This document shows, one piece after another, positions 6,729 to 13,199 of a stretch of 15,526 nucleotides of DNA (position 1 is the stretch's first letter; every line of letters starts with the position of its first letter). The DNA lies in contig CAYURQ010000018.1 of the NCBI GenBank assembly GCA_964447315.1, forward strand, positions 1 through 15,526. The letters run 5' to 3'. The notes under the pieces are model-generated. The model was given only the letters and a program-made list of their open reading frames with translations, had not been told where the DNA came from and did not search any database. The translations under genes and the position numbers were made by a program. This DNA comes from MWBV01 sp964447315. Its GTDB lineage: Archaea > Nanobdellota > Nanobdellia > Pacearchaeales > GW2011-AR1.

Positions 6729-7205
6729 ATGAATAAAAGAAAAATAAGACCCATTATTTTAATATTCGGAATATTAATTCTTTTTATTTTTATAATTTCA
6801 TTTACAGTTTTTTATACCACTGAAAACTTTTCAACAGTCTGTGGATGTACATTGCCTTTATGGGTAATAATTGTGGCTATGTCCTCTTTGGGTTTGTTTG
6901 TAGGCTTAGTAACCTATTACATTTTAAGCAATAATTTTTTAAAAGAAAAAAGAAAAATTGAGAAAAACTTAATAAAATTTTTAGATGTCTTAGATGTTGA
7001 AGATAAAACAATTTTAAAAAAAATTATAGATAATGGGGGGGAAATAAATCAGAGTTCATTATCAAAATCTCTTAAGATTGGCAAAGTTAAAATGTCCAGA
7101 ATTGTTTCTAAACTACAAGAAAAAAAAATCTTAGAAAAAGAAAAAAATGGTATGACCAATAAACTTATTTTAAAGAAAGAAATAAAAGATTTATTTGTTG
7201 GATAA
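6729..7205 (+). CDS. Membrane-anchored winged-helix regulator with an external CGC loop
   Basis: A 158-residue protein. A basic start (MNKRKIR) precedes helix 1 (~9-28). A short outward loop contains C-G-C in TVCGCTLP (37-44), helix 2 spans ~45-66, and a cytoplasmic winged-helix domain (~85-158) has INQSSLSKSLKIGKVKMSRIVSKLQEKKIL-like content typical of MarR-type readers. It looks like a one-component transmembrane sensor: the CxC pair could be oxidised or bind metal outside the membrane while the DNA-binding domain acts inside. The gene has its own ArsR-type operator, and a separate palindrome (GGTTTCA-N5-TGAAACC) lies just after it, before the thioredoxin/CcdA gene. Regulation of that operon is an inference from position. 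Confidence 0.78.
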   Translation: MNKRKIRPIILIFGILILFIFIISFTVFYTTENFSTVCGCTLPLWVIIVAMSSLGLFVGLVTYYILSNNFLKEKRKIEKNLIKFLDVLDVEDKTILKKIIDNGGEINQSSLSKSLKIGKVKMSRIVSKLQEKKILEKEKNGMTNKLILKKEIKDLFVG

Positions 7206-7209
7206 AAAA

Positions 7210-7248
7210 GGTTTCATATTTTGAAACCAATATTTATAAAGGGTTTCA
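7210..7248 (+). promoter_or_regulatory. Promoter of the redox operon with a second operator type
   Basis: A perfect 7-base palindrome GGTTTCA-TATTT-TGAAACC (7210-7228) is followed by TATA box TATTTATAAA (7231-7240) and a third GGTTTCA half-site (7242-7248). The ATG is at 7265. The direct half-sites are 32 bases apart, about three helical turns, so dimers could sit on the same DNA face on both sides of the TATA box. This element differs from the ArsR operator and implies another regulator, most simply the winged-helix membrane protein encoded just upstream. Confidence 0.72.
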
Positions 7249-7264
7249 ATCATTAAAATTTAAA

Positions 7265-9130
7265 ATGATAACAAAAAAAATGCAAAAAAGAGGAAAACTG
7301 GGAATTTTATTAATACTTGTCTTATTAGCCTTGCCTTTATTTTCTAATTTGATTACTGCTCAGGACACGCCTGAAGATAATCAATTAACAATTTATTTTT
7401 TCTGGGGAGAGGGTTGCCCTCATTGTGCAACTGAAAAACCTTATTTAGAGGAATGGAAAGAAAAATATCCTGAAATACAAGTTAAATCTTTTGAAACCTG
7501 GAAAAATCCAGATAATGCTAAATTATTTCAAGAAGTTGCACAAGTTTATGGAATTCAGGCGCAAGGAGTTCCAACAACATTTATAGGAGAAAAACATTGG
7601 ATAGGATTTTCAAGTTCAATGGCACCAGAAATAGAAGAATATCTTGAAAATTGTATTGAAACTAAATGTGAAGATAAAGCAAAAGAACTTTTTAATAACC
7701 TAAATGAACAAGAAGAATCACAAGAAAATGGGGAAGAAATTCAAAATCCTGAATTATGTATTCACGTCTTTTTAGATGGAAATTGTGTTCAATGTCAAAA
7801 TATAGAAAATTATCTTGAAGAAATAAATGAAAAATACAATATTCAAATCAAGAAATATAATGTAAATGGTGAAGAAAACAGATCATTATTTCAAGAATTT
7901 AAAGAAAATTATGGTTTAAAAGCTGATTTATATCCTACTCTTTTTATAGGAGAGAAATATATAATTGGTGAACAACCAATAAAAACCGCACTTCAAGGTG
8001 AAGTTGAAAAATGTATAAATGAAGGTTGTGCTTGTCCTTTATCTAAGGTAAAACCCTTTACTCCAATAACCTCTAAACCAGAGGATGTGACTTCGGATGA
8101 ACAACAAACAGTAGAAATTCCTCTGATTGGAGAAGTAGATTTGTCTTCTATGTCTTTGGTAGTTGTTACGGCTTTAATAGCATTTGTTGATGGATTTAAT
8201 CCTTGCTCTTTATGGGTACTTACATTTTTGTTGGGAATAGTAATATATACTCGTTCTAGAAAAAAAATATTCCTCGTGGGTACAACTTTTTTACTGGTAA
8301 CTACTTTAGCATATGGTCTTTTTATGACTGGATTGGTTAACGTTTTTTCTTATGTTGGTTATACATTTTGGATTAAACTTGCTGTAAGCCTTATAGCATT
8401 AGTATTTGCAGTTGTTAATATAAAAGATTATTTTTGGTATAAAAAAGGTATTTCTTTTACGATATCAGATAAACATAAACCTAAACTTTTCAAAAAAGTA
8501 AGAAACATTATGGATCCAAATAAATCTACTTTAAGTATGATGATTGCTACAGCACTGATGGCTCTTGGAATAGTGTTAATTGAGCTTCCATGTACAGCAG
8601 GATTTCCTATGATTTGGACAAACATTTTAGCAGAAAATAATGTTGTTGGAGGGGCATTTTTTTCCTTGCTTGCTTTATACTTAATAATTTATCTTATTGA
8701 TGAGTTAATTGTATTTACAACAGCAACAATTACTCTGAGAGCTAGTAAATTTGAAGAAAAGCATGGAAGAATATTAAAATTAGTTGGTGGAGTTATAATG
8801 TTGGCTTTGGCAGTCTCACTGATATTCTTTCCTGATGTTATGAATTCTATACTTGGATCAATATATGTTTTCGGTATTGCAATTCTGGTTTCTTTTATAA
8901 TAATTTGGCTTCATAGAAAAGTCCTTCCAAAATATGGAATAAAAATTGGAACAGAGGACTTAAAAAATAAAACTTTGAATGAGGATGAAAAAGATGTTCA
9001 AGAAAATTCTGAAAAAGAAAATATTAAAAAACATGAAAATAAAAAAGATGTTCAAGAAAATTCTGAAAAAGAAAATATTAAAAAACATGAAAATACAAAT
9101 AATTCTAAGGAGAAAAAAGAAAATGACTGA
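7265..9130 (+). CDS. Double thioredoxin / CcdA-DsbD-like transmembrane thiol-electron transporter
   Basis: A 621-residue fusion. A signal or anchor segment (~11-32) leads to an extracytoplasmic thioredoxin-like domain (~40-135) with FFWGEGCPHC (C51, C54), cis-proline loop GVPTTFIG (101-108) and a C-terminal C-x4-C (C130, C135). A second, divergent domain (~163-255) has C174-V-Q-C177 and YPTLFIG. Then comes a six-helix-like CcdA/DsbD membrane domain (~296-550) with its two cysteine sites FNPCS (C314) and LPCTAGFP (C443). CcdA/DsbD proteins move electrons from a cytoplasmic thiol donor to outside thiols. The last ~70 residues are a highly charged cytoplasmic tail with two 18-residue repeats. 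The stop overlaps the next gene by eight bases. No cytoplasmic thioredoxin is nearby; the lipoyl protein is the coupled neighbour. Confidence 0.88.
   Translation: MITKKMQKRGKLGILLILVLLALPLFSNLITAQDTPEDNQLTIYFFWGEGCPHCATEKPYLEEWKEKYPEIQVKSFETWKNPDNAKLFQEVAQVYGIQAQGVPTTFIGEKHWIGFSSSMAPEIEEYLENCIETKCEDKAKELFNNLNEQEESQENGEEIQNPELCIHVFLDGNCVQCQNIENYLEEINEKYNIQIKKYNVNGEENRSLFQEFKENYGLKADLYPTLFIGEKYIIGEQPIKTALQGEVEKCINEGCACPLSKVKPFTPITSKPEDVTSDEQQTVEIPLIGEVDLSSMSLVVVTALIAFVDGFNPCSLWVLTFLLGIVIYTRSRKKIFLVGTTFLLVTTLAYGLFMTGLVNVFSYVGYTFWIKLAVSLIALVFAVVNIKDYFWYKKGISFTISDKHKPKLFKKVRNIMDPNKSTLSMMIATALMALGIVLIELPCTAGFPMIWTNILAENNVVGGAFFSLLALYLIIYLIDELIVFTTATITLRASKFEEKHGRILKLVGGVIMLALAVSLIFFPDVMNSILGSIYVFGIAILVSFIIIWLHRKVLPKYGIKIGTEDLKNKTLNEDEKDVQENSEKENIKKHENKKDVQENSEKENIKKHENTNNSKEKKEND
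8988..9095 (+). repeat. 54-bp tandem duplication inside the CcdA-like gene
   Basis: Bases 8988-9041 are repeated exactly at 9042-9095. The unit is in frame and encodes 18 residues (KDVQENSEKENIKKHEN-like) twice in the charged cytoplasmic tail. Zero divergence points to a recent duplication. It lengthens a probable flexible linker or docking tail just before the junction with the lipoyl-carrier gene. Confidence 0.95.
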
Positions 9131-9518
9131 AAATAATTTTCCAGAAGATTTAAAGTATAATAAAGATTATTCCTGGATAAAGGTTCAGGGAGATACGGCT
9201 ACATTAGGGATTATTGGACCTTCAGCAAAAAAAGTTAAAGAATTTGTTTTTATCATGCTTCCTGAAAAAGGAGAAAAAATAAAAAAAGGAGAAAAGTATG
9301 TTTCTCTGGAAGCAGTTAAATGGACAGGACATTTGTCAAGCCCTGTTACAGGAGAAATTATTGAAGTTAACAATCCTTTATTCAATGAACCTTCAGAAAT
9401 CAATAAAGATGGATATGAAAACTGGATAGTGAAAATTAAAATAGAAGATAAGGATGAGTTAAATGAATTATTAAATTCAGAAGAAGCAAGTAAATTTTAC
9501 AATGAAAAATTAAATTAA
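9123..9518 (+). CDS. GcvH-like lipoyl carrier protein
   Basis: A 131-residue protein with the fold and length of glycine cleavage H protein. YNKDYSWIKVQGDTATLGI (12-30) matches the H-protein start, and SLEAVKWTGHLSSPVTGEI (61-79) contains the lipoyl lysine K66 before the SPVTGE turn; NKDGYENWIVKI follows. In GcvH the arm carries aminomethyl groups in glycine cleavage, but no other glycine cleavage gene is here. GIIGPSAK replaces the usual GITDYAQ, and the conserved early histidine is tyrosine (Y16). It resembles GcvH-like lipoate-binding proteins used in thiol/sulfur chemistry. It overlaps the CcdA-like gene by eight bases and is followed in the operon by a disulfide reductase and a LipB-like enzyme. 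The ATG at 9123 fits the H-protein start; the frame upstream is only the other frame of the preceding gene. Confidence 0.9.
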   Translation: MTENNFPEDLKYNKDYSWIKVQGDTATLGIIGPSAKKVKEFVFIMLPEKGEKIKKGEKYVSLEAVKWTGHLSSPVTGEIIEVNNPLFNEPSEINKDGYENWIVKIKIEDKDELNELLNSEEASKFYNEKLN

Positions 9519-9525
9519 GGGAGGT
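9519..9525 (+). promoter_or_regulatory. Strong Shine-Dalgarno site GGGAGGT
   Basis: GGGAGGT starts immediately after the stop of the lipoyl-carrier gene and lies six bases before the ATG at 9532. It is the clearest ribosome binding site in the window, and most other genes here lack one. It suggests high translation of this thioredoxin from the polycistronic mRNA. Confidence 0.8.
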
Positions 9526-9531
9526 AAAAAA

Positions 9532-9981
9532 ATGAATAAAAAATATTTAATTGCAGGAATAGGAATTTTAGTTTTAGTTGTTGCAATATTTTTAATATTT
9601 TATAGTGGAAATAATCAAAATGTAACAGGAAATATTGTTTCAGATAATTCTGATTTAATTGGAAATCCAGATAAATTGACTATTTATTTTTTCTGGGGAG
9701 ATGGTTGCCCCCATTGTGCAACTGAAAAACCTTATTTACAAGAATGGCAGAAAAAATATGGAGATAAAATAGAAGTAAAGATGTTTGAAACCTGGAAAAA
9801 CCCAGATAATGCGGAGTTATTTCAAGAAGCAGCTAAAGCTTATGGAATTCAAGCACAAGGTGTTCCAACAACATTTATAGGAGAAAAACACTGGGTAGGA
9901 TTTTCAAGTTCAATGGCACCAGAAATGGAAGAATATATTGAAAGTTGTATTGAAAATAAATGTGAAAGCCCATTAAAATGA
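9532..9981 (+). CDS. Membrane-anchored thioredoxin-like protein (CPHC), copy 1
   Basis: A 149-residue protein. One membrane anchor (~5-23) is followed by a ~25-residue linker with VTGNIVS, then a thioredoxin-like domain facing outward: FFWGDGCPHC (C59, C62), FETWKNPDN, and cis-proline loop GVPTTFIG. A second pair, C139-x4-C144, lies near the end. It should reduce or oxidise disulfides outside the membrane; CPHC is the DsbA-type dipeptide, but direction depends on the partner. The domain closely matches the first domain of the fusion at 7265 and is nearly identical to the protein at 14295, with only one mismatch in the first 64 bases of the genes. It would be the obvious soluble acceptor for the CcdA-like transporter. 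Its last codons overlap the flavoprotein start by four bases (ATGA). Confidence 0.9.
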   Translation: MNKKYLIAGIGILVLVVAIFLIFYSGNNQNVTGNIVSDNSDLIGNPDKLTIYFFWGDGCPHCATEKPYLQEWQKKYGDKIEVKMFETWKNPDNAELFQEAAKAYGIQAQGVPTTFIGEKHWVGFSSSMAPEMEEYIESCIENKCESPLK

Positions 9982-11294
9982 AAGTAGTAATTATTGGAGG
10001 AGGAAGTGCAGGAACTACCTGTGCATTTGAGTTGCGGAAGTTCAATAAAGATGTAAAAATAACACTCATAGAAAAATCTTCTAATTTAGAATACTCTCCT
10101 TGTGCACTACCTTATGTTTTATCTGGTGAAATAAAATCTTTTAATGATATTTTTATTTTCAATAAAAAAGATTATGAAAATAATAATATTAATATATTGT
10201 TGAATACTGAAGTAAAAGAAATAAATACGGAAGATAAAGAAATAATTCTTAAAGATGATAAAAAGATTAAATTTGATAAATTAGTAATTGCAATTGGTGG
10301 TTCAGTATTTGTGCCAGAAATTAAAGGGTTAAAAGATTCCAATTATATGAACTTTAAAACAATTGAAGATGCAAAAGATATTTCCAAAAAAGTAAAATCC
10401 AAAGATCATTCAGCTGTTATTGGAGGAGGAATGATTGGTATAGAACTTGCATTCTCTCTTGCAGAAAAAGAAAATAAAGTTTCACTTTTAGAAGCAAAAG
10501 AAAACATTCTTCCAAATCTTTTTGATTCAGATATATCCAATAAAATAAAAGAACACCTTCAAGAAAAGAATATTAAAATATTTCAAGAAACTAAAATAAA
10601 AGAAATATCAAAGAAAAAATTAATTTTAAATGACAAAGAAAAAATTAAATTTGATAACATTTTTCTATGCACTGGTATTAAACCAAATTTAAACTTAGCA
10701 AAAAAATCAGGATTAAAAACAGATAAAGGAATAATAGTAAATCAATATCTTGAAACTTCTAATAAAGATATTTATGCTTGTGGAGATTGTGTTGAATCAT
10801 TTGAGTTTAATACAAATGAAAAAATATTTAGTCAGTTAGGAACAACTGCAGTAAGGCAGGCAAAAGTAATTGCAAAAAATATTTTAAAAGAAAAAGAAAA
10901 ATTTTCTTTTGTTTTAAATAATACTATTTCAAAAATAGGAAGCCAATATATTGGGAGTGTAGGAATAACTCAAACAAGAGCAAATCAACTAGGAATAAAA
11001 AGTGTTTCAGCAAAATATACAGGAGATGTTAGAGCAGAATACTATTCTAATAAAGAAAAAATAACCATTAAACTTATTTGTAATCTTAATAAAGAAATTA
11101 TTGGAGGACAGATTATAGGGGATAATGAAGTTGTTGGAAGATTAAATTTAATAGCATTAGCAATACAGAAAAAAATTAAAATAAATGAAATTGCCAAATT
11201 AGAAACTTGTTATAATCCTGCTTCAGCCCCAATATTTGACCCTTTAACAATTGTAGCTGAAATTTGTTTAAAAAAATTAAATATGATAAAATGA
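9978..11294 (+). CDS. FAD/NAD(P)H disulfide reductase of the CoA-disulfide reductase/NADH oxidase family
   Basis: A 438-residue flavoprotein. FAD-binding GGGSAG (7-12) comes first, then a single active cysteine C42 in YSPCALPYVLSGE. This is the layout of CoA-disulfide reductases and NADH oxidases, which use one cysteine as a mixed disulfide or sulfenate, unlike the CxxxxC of dihydrolipoamide dehydrogenase. The NAD(P)H domain has GGGMIG (149-154), and E172 at the end of its second strand favours NADH. The second FAD motif is YACGDC (266-271). The dimerisation domain ends with ETCYNPASAPIFDP (409-422), which places an extra cysteine (C411) in the segment that in relatives reaches the partner's active site. 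It lies between a thioredoxin and a LipB-like gene, four-base ATGA overlaps on both sides. The substrate may be lipoyl, CoA or persulfide disulfide; the sequence does not decide. Confidence 0.9.
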   Translation: MKVVIIGGGSAGTTCAFELRKFNKDVKITLIEKSSNLEYSPCALPYVLSGEIKSFNDIFIFNKKDYENNNINILLNTEVKEINTEDKEIILKDDKKIKFDKLVIAIGGSVFVPEIKGLKDSNYMNFKTIEDAKDISKKVKSKDHSAVIGGGMIGIELAFSLAEKENKVSLLEAKENILPNLFDSDISNKIKEHLQEKNIKIFQETKIKEISKKKLILNDKEKIKFDNIFLCTGIKPNLNLAKKSGLKTDKGIIVNQYLETSNKDIYACGDCVESFEFNTNEKIFSQLGTTAVRQAKVIAKNILKEKEKFSFVLNNTISKIGSQYIGSVGITQTRANQLGIKSVSAKYTGDVRAEYYSNKEKITIKLICNLNKEIIGGQIIGDNEVVGRLNLIALAIQKKIKINEIAKLETCYNPASAPIFDPLTIVAEICLKKLNMIK

Positions 11295-12094
11295 ATCTTG
11301 AAATGGTAATTGCAGAATACATAGATTTAGGGGTTACAGATTATCTTGAAACTTTTAAATTGCAAGAAAAATTAGCGGAAAAAAGAGCAAAAGACGAAAT
11401 ACCAGATACAATTCTTATTTCAGAACATTATCCTACTGTAAATTTTGGTTCAAGAGAAATTCATAATACTTTTTCAAAAATCCTTGAGAAAGAAATAAAA
11501 AAACAAGGAATAGAATTTACAAAAGAAAATGCAATAAATTATCTTAAAAAAGAAAAAGAAATAGATTTTTCACAAACCTCAAGAGGAGGGGGGGCAACTT
11601 TTATTGGAAAGGGACAAATAAATTTTTATCCAATAGTTAAATATGAAAGAATATCCCAAGCTTTAATGGGCATTGATAAATATAAAGGAATTATTGATGA
11701 TATAATGAATTCAGTTTTAAAAAGTTATGAATTAAATATAAATATCCATACTGATTCCAGAAATCAAGACAAAGATGCAAAAAACTCTATAAGAAAAGAC
11801 ATTTGGATTAATAAAGATGGAAAAGATTACAAATTAGGAGGAAAAGGAATACATACTGCAAAAGGTGTTGCTTATCATGGATTTAATTTTTATGTTAAAA
11901 AAGAAAGCACAGAGGGATTTAAGTATGTTAATCCTTGTGGTTATTCTTCTGGTGAACTAGGAGTAATGAGTATTGAAGAAGCTTTAGGAAAGAAAATTGA
12001 TTTAAATGATTTCAAACAAAAAGTTTTAAAAGAAATAAAGAAAAAATTTAAATACAATGAAATAAAAAGATTACAACAAGTAAGTATTTATTAA
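11291..12094 (+). CDS. LipB-type octanoyl/lipoyl transferase
   Basis: A 267-residue member of the LipB family, cofactor transferases that attach octanoyl or lipoyl groups to lysines of carrier proteins. It shows IDLGVTDYLETFKLQEKL (11-28), an EHYPTVNFGSR segment (45-55), SRGGGATF (97-104), the lysine site LGGKGI (K185), YHGFNF (195-200) and the acyl-thioester cysteine in VNPCGY (C216). The usual HGPGQ is IGKGQ (105-109), and there are insertions around 75-95 and 155-180, so substrate use may differ. The ATG at 11291 overlaps the previous stop as ATGA; an in-frame TTG at 11264 is unlikely. It probably lipoylates the GcvH-like protein of the same operon. No lipoyl synthase is in the window. Confidence 0.86.
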   Translation: MNLEMVIAEYIDLGVTDYLETFKLQEKLAEKRAKDEIPDTILISEHYPTVNFGSREIHNTFSKILEKEIKKQGIEFTKENAINYLKKEKEIDFSQTSRGGGATFIGKGQINFYPIVKYERISQALMGIDKYKGIIDDIMNSVLKSYELNINIHTDSRNQDKDAKNSIRKDIWINKDGKDYKLGGKGIHTAKGVAYHGFNFYVKKESTEGFKYVNPCGYSSGELGVMSIEEALGKKIDLNDFKQKVLKEIKKKFKYNEIKRLQQVSIY

Positions 12095-12095
12095 A

Positions 12096-12695
12096 ATGAA
12101 AACACAAACAATAATCATCCTAATAATAGTAATAATTCTTATTTCAATTTTTTTAATTATAAAACCCTCATTAACAGGAAAAATTGTTTATCAAGAAATT
12201 TCAAATGAAAAAATAAAATTGGGTTATTGTCCAACAATGCAAGAAGATGCAGAAAAATTATCTGAAAAAGAAAATTATCAATTAATTAAGTTTGGTTCTG
12301 CATCAGAGGTTTTGAATGCATTAAATAATAATCAAATAAATAAAGCATTAATTGGAAGAAAAGCTAAAAATTATGAAATATCTAAAGAAATCAAAGAAAC
12401 AACTTTAAAATCAGGGCATACTTTAGTTTTTAAACAAAAAGGATTTATTGAAAGCTCTCAGTTAAGTAATTTAGAAATTTATACTTACTTATCTGAAGAA
12501 CAAGTTAAAAAATTAATTCCAGATAATAAAAATATAATTTATTTACCTAAACAACAAGCAATAAGTAAAATTCCAGAAGGAAAAATTGTTTTAATCTCTT
12601 GGGAAGATTGGCAGGATGAATTTGAATTAATTGTTATTATAGATGAAAATGAAAAAGATAAAAATTTTAGAGGGGTGTTTTTATATGAAAATTAA
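12096..12695 (+). CDS. Membrane-anchored protein resembling part of a substrate-binding protein
   Basis: A 199-residue protein. A long hydrophobic anchor (5-22) is followed by SLTGKIVY and an extracytoplasmic domain. KIKLGYCPTMQEDAEKL (39-55) and FGSASEVLNALNNNQINKALIG resemble lobe one of NMT1/PhnD-like periplasmic binding proteins. The chain is shorter than a full two-lobe binding protein, and no transporter genes are adjacent. One cysteine, C45, sits in the GYCPTM turn where ligands usually bind. It starts one base after the LipB-like stop, so it is the last gene of the operon before a new ArsR-type promoter. It could present a sulfur, metal or arsenical ligand to the redox proteins; this is a guess. 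Family assignment is tentative. Confidence 0.6.
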   Translation: MKTQTIIILIIVIILISIFLIIKPSLTGKIVYQEISNEKIKLGYCPTMQEDAEKLSEKENYQLIKFGSASEVLNALNNNQINKALIGRKAKNYEISKEIKETTLKSGHTLVFKQKGFIESSQLSNLEIYTYLSEEQVKKLIPDNKNIIYLPKQQAISKIPEGKIVLISWEDWQDEFELIVIIDENEKDKNFRGVFLYEN

Positions 12696-12703
12696 ACAAA
12701 AGC

Positions 12704-12728
12704 TTTTTAAATATTGATAAACATCAAT
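12704..12728 (+). promoter_or_regulatory. arsF-like promoter with ArsR-type operator (site C)
   Basis: TATA-like TTTTTAAAT at 12704-12712 is followed by the perfect palindrome ATTGAT-AAAC-ATCAAT (12713-12728), nine bases before the ATG at 12737. The core is the exact reverse complement of the operator at 13926, including the spacer. Confidence 0.8.
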
Positions 12729-12736
12729 TCGTTATA

Positions 12737-13198
12737 ATGAACAAAAATAATTATGCCTACATTATTCTTGCAGTAGTTGTATTGCTAGTAATTGTAGTGA
12801 TGGCACCAAAATATTTCACAGGAAATGTTTCTGCTTCAAAAGATAAAATTTCTGGAGATGTTGAAAAAATAGAAATTTATCATTTTCATGGAACCAGTCA
12901 ATGCTATTCTTGTATAACAATGGGAGATATGGCTGAAGAAACAATTAAGACTTATTTTGCTGATGAATTAAAATCAGGGAAAATTGTTTTTGATCATGTT
13001 AATGGAGAACTTCCAGAAAACAAAGAAAAAGTAATTAAGTATGGAGCCACAGGTTCTTCTTTATGGATTGGAACTTATTATGCTGATGGAACTTTTACTA
13101 AAGAAGAGAATGTTAATGTTTGGTATAAAATAAATAACAAACAAGATTTTATGAATTATTTAAAAGGGGTTCTTGAAACAAAACTTTCTGGAAATTAA
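12737..13198 (+). CDS. ArsF-like anchored thioredoxin-fold protein
   Basis: A 153-residue protein with an N-terminal anchor (~6-23), then YFTGNVS and a thioredoxin-fold domain with FHGTSQCYSC (C56, C59). The start YHFHG-x4-C-x-x-C-x-x-MGDMAEET, FDHVNGELPENK and GSSLWIG are features of the family named after ArsF, a subunit of the ArsEFG nitro-organoarsenical reductase/efflux system. ArsF-like proteins are also found widely as general redox partners of CcdA-like permeases. The next gene, one base after the stop, encodes such a permease, so the two should work as a pair. It is controlled by an ArsR-type operator. The direct substrate is unknown; the arsenical role is inferred from homology and regulation. 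Confidence 0.8.
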   Translation: MNKNNYAYIILAVVVLLVIVVMAPKYFTGNVSASKDKISGDVEKIEIYHFHGTSQCYSCITMGDMAEETIKTYFADELKSGKIVFDHVNGELPENKEKVIKYGATGSSLWIGTYYADGTFTKEENVNVWYKINNKQDFMNYLKGVLETKLSGN

Positions 13199-13199
13199 A

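Noticed and set aside
7488..7501. Further TGAAACC regulator sites inside the thioredoxin genes
   Set aside because: TGAAACC occurs in all three copies as codons for the conserved FETW segment, so it is explained by protein conservation.
8988..9095. CRISPR-like repeat
   Set aside because: Only two directly abutting 54-base units with no spacers, in frame within a coding sequence.
8979..9122. N-terminal extension of the lipoyl carrier reading MFKKILKKKILK repeats
   Set aside because: This is another reading frame of the tandem repeat in the preceding gene; the H-protein homology begins at the ATG at 9123.
9123..9518. Glycine cleavage system H protein in its usual role
   Set aside because: The fold and lipoyl lysine match, but no P, T or L protein is in the window, several H-protein residues differ, and all neighbours are thiol-redox genes. 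Kept as a GcvH-like carrier.
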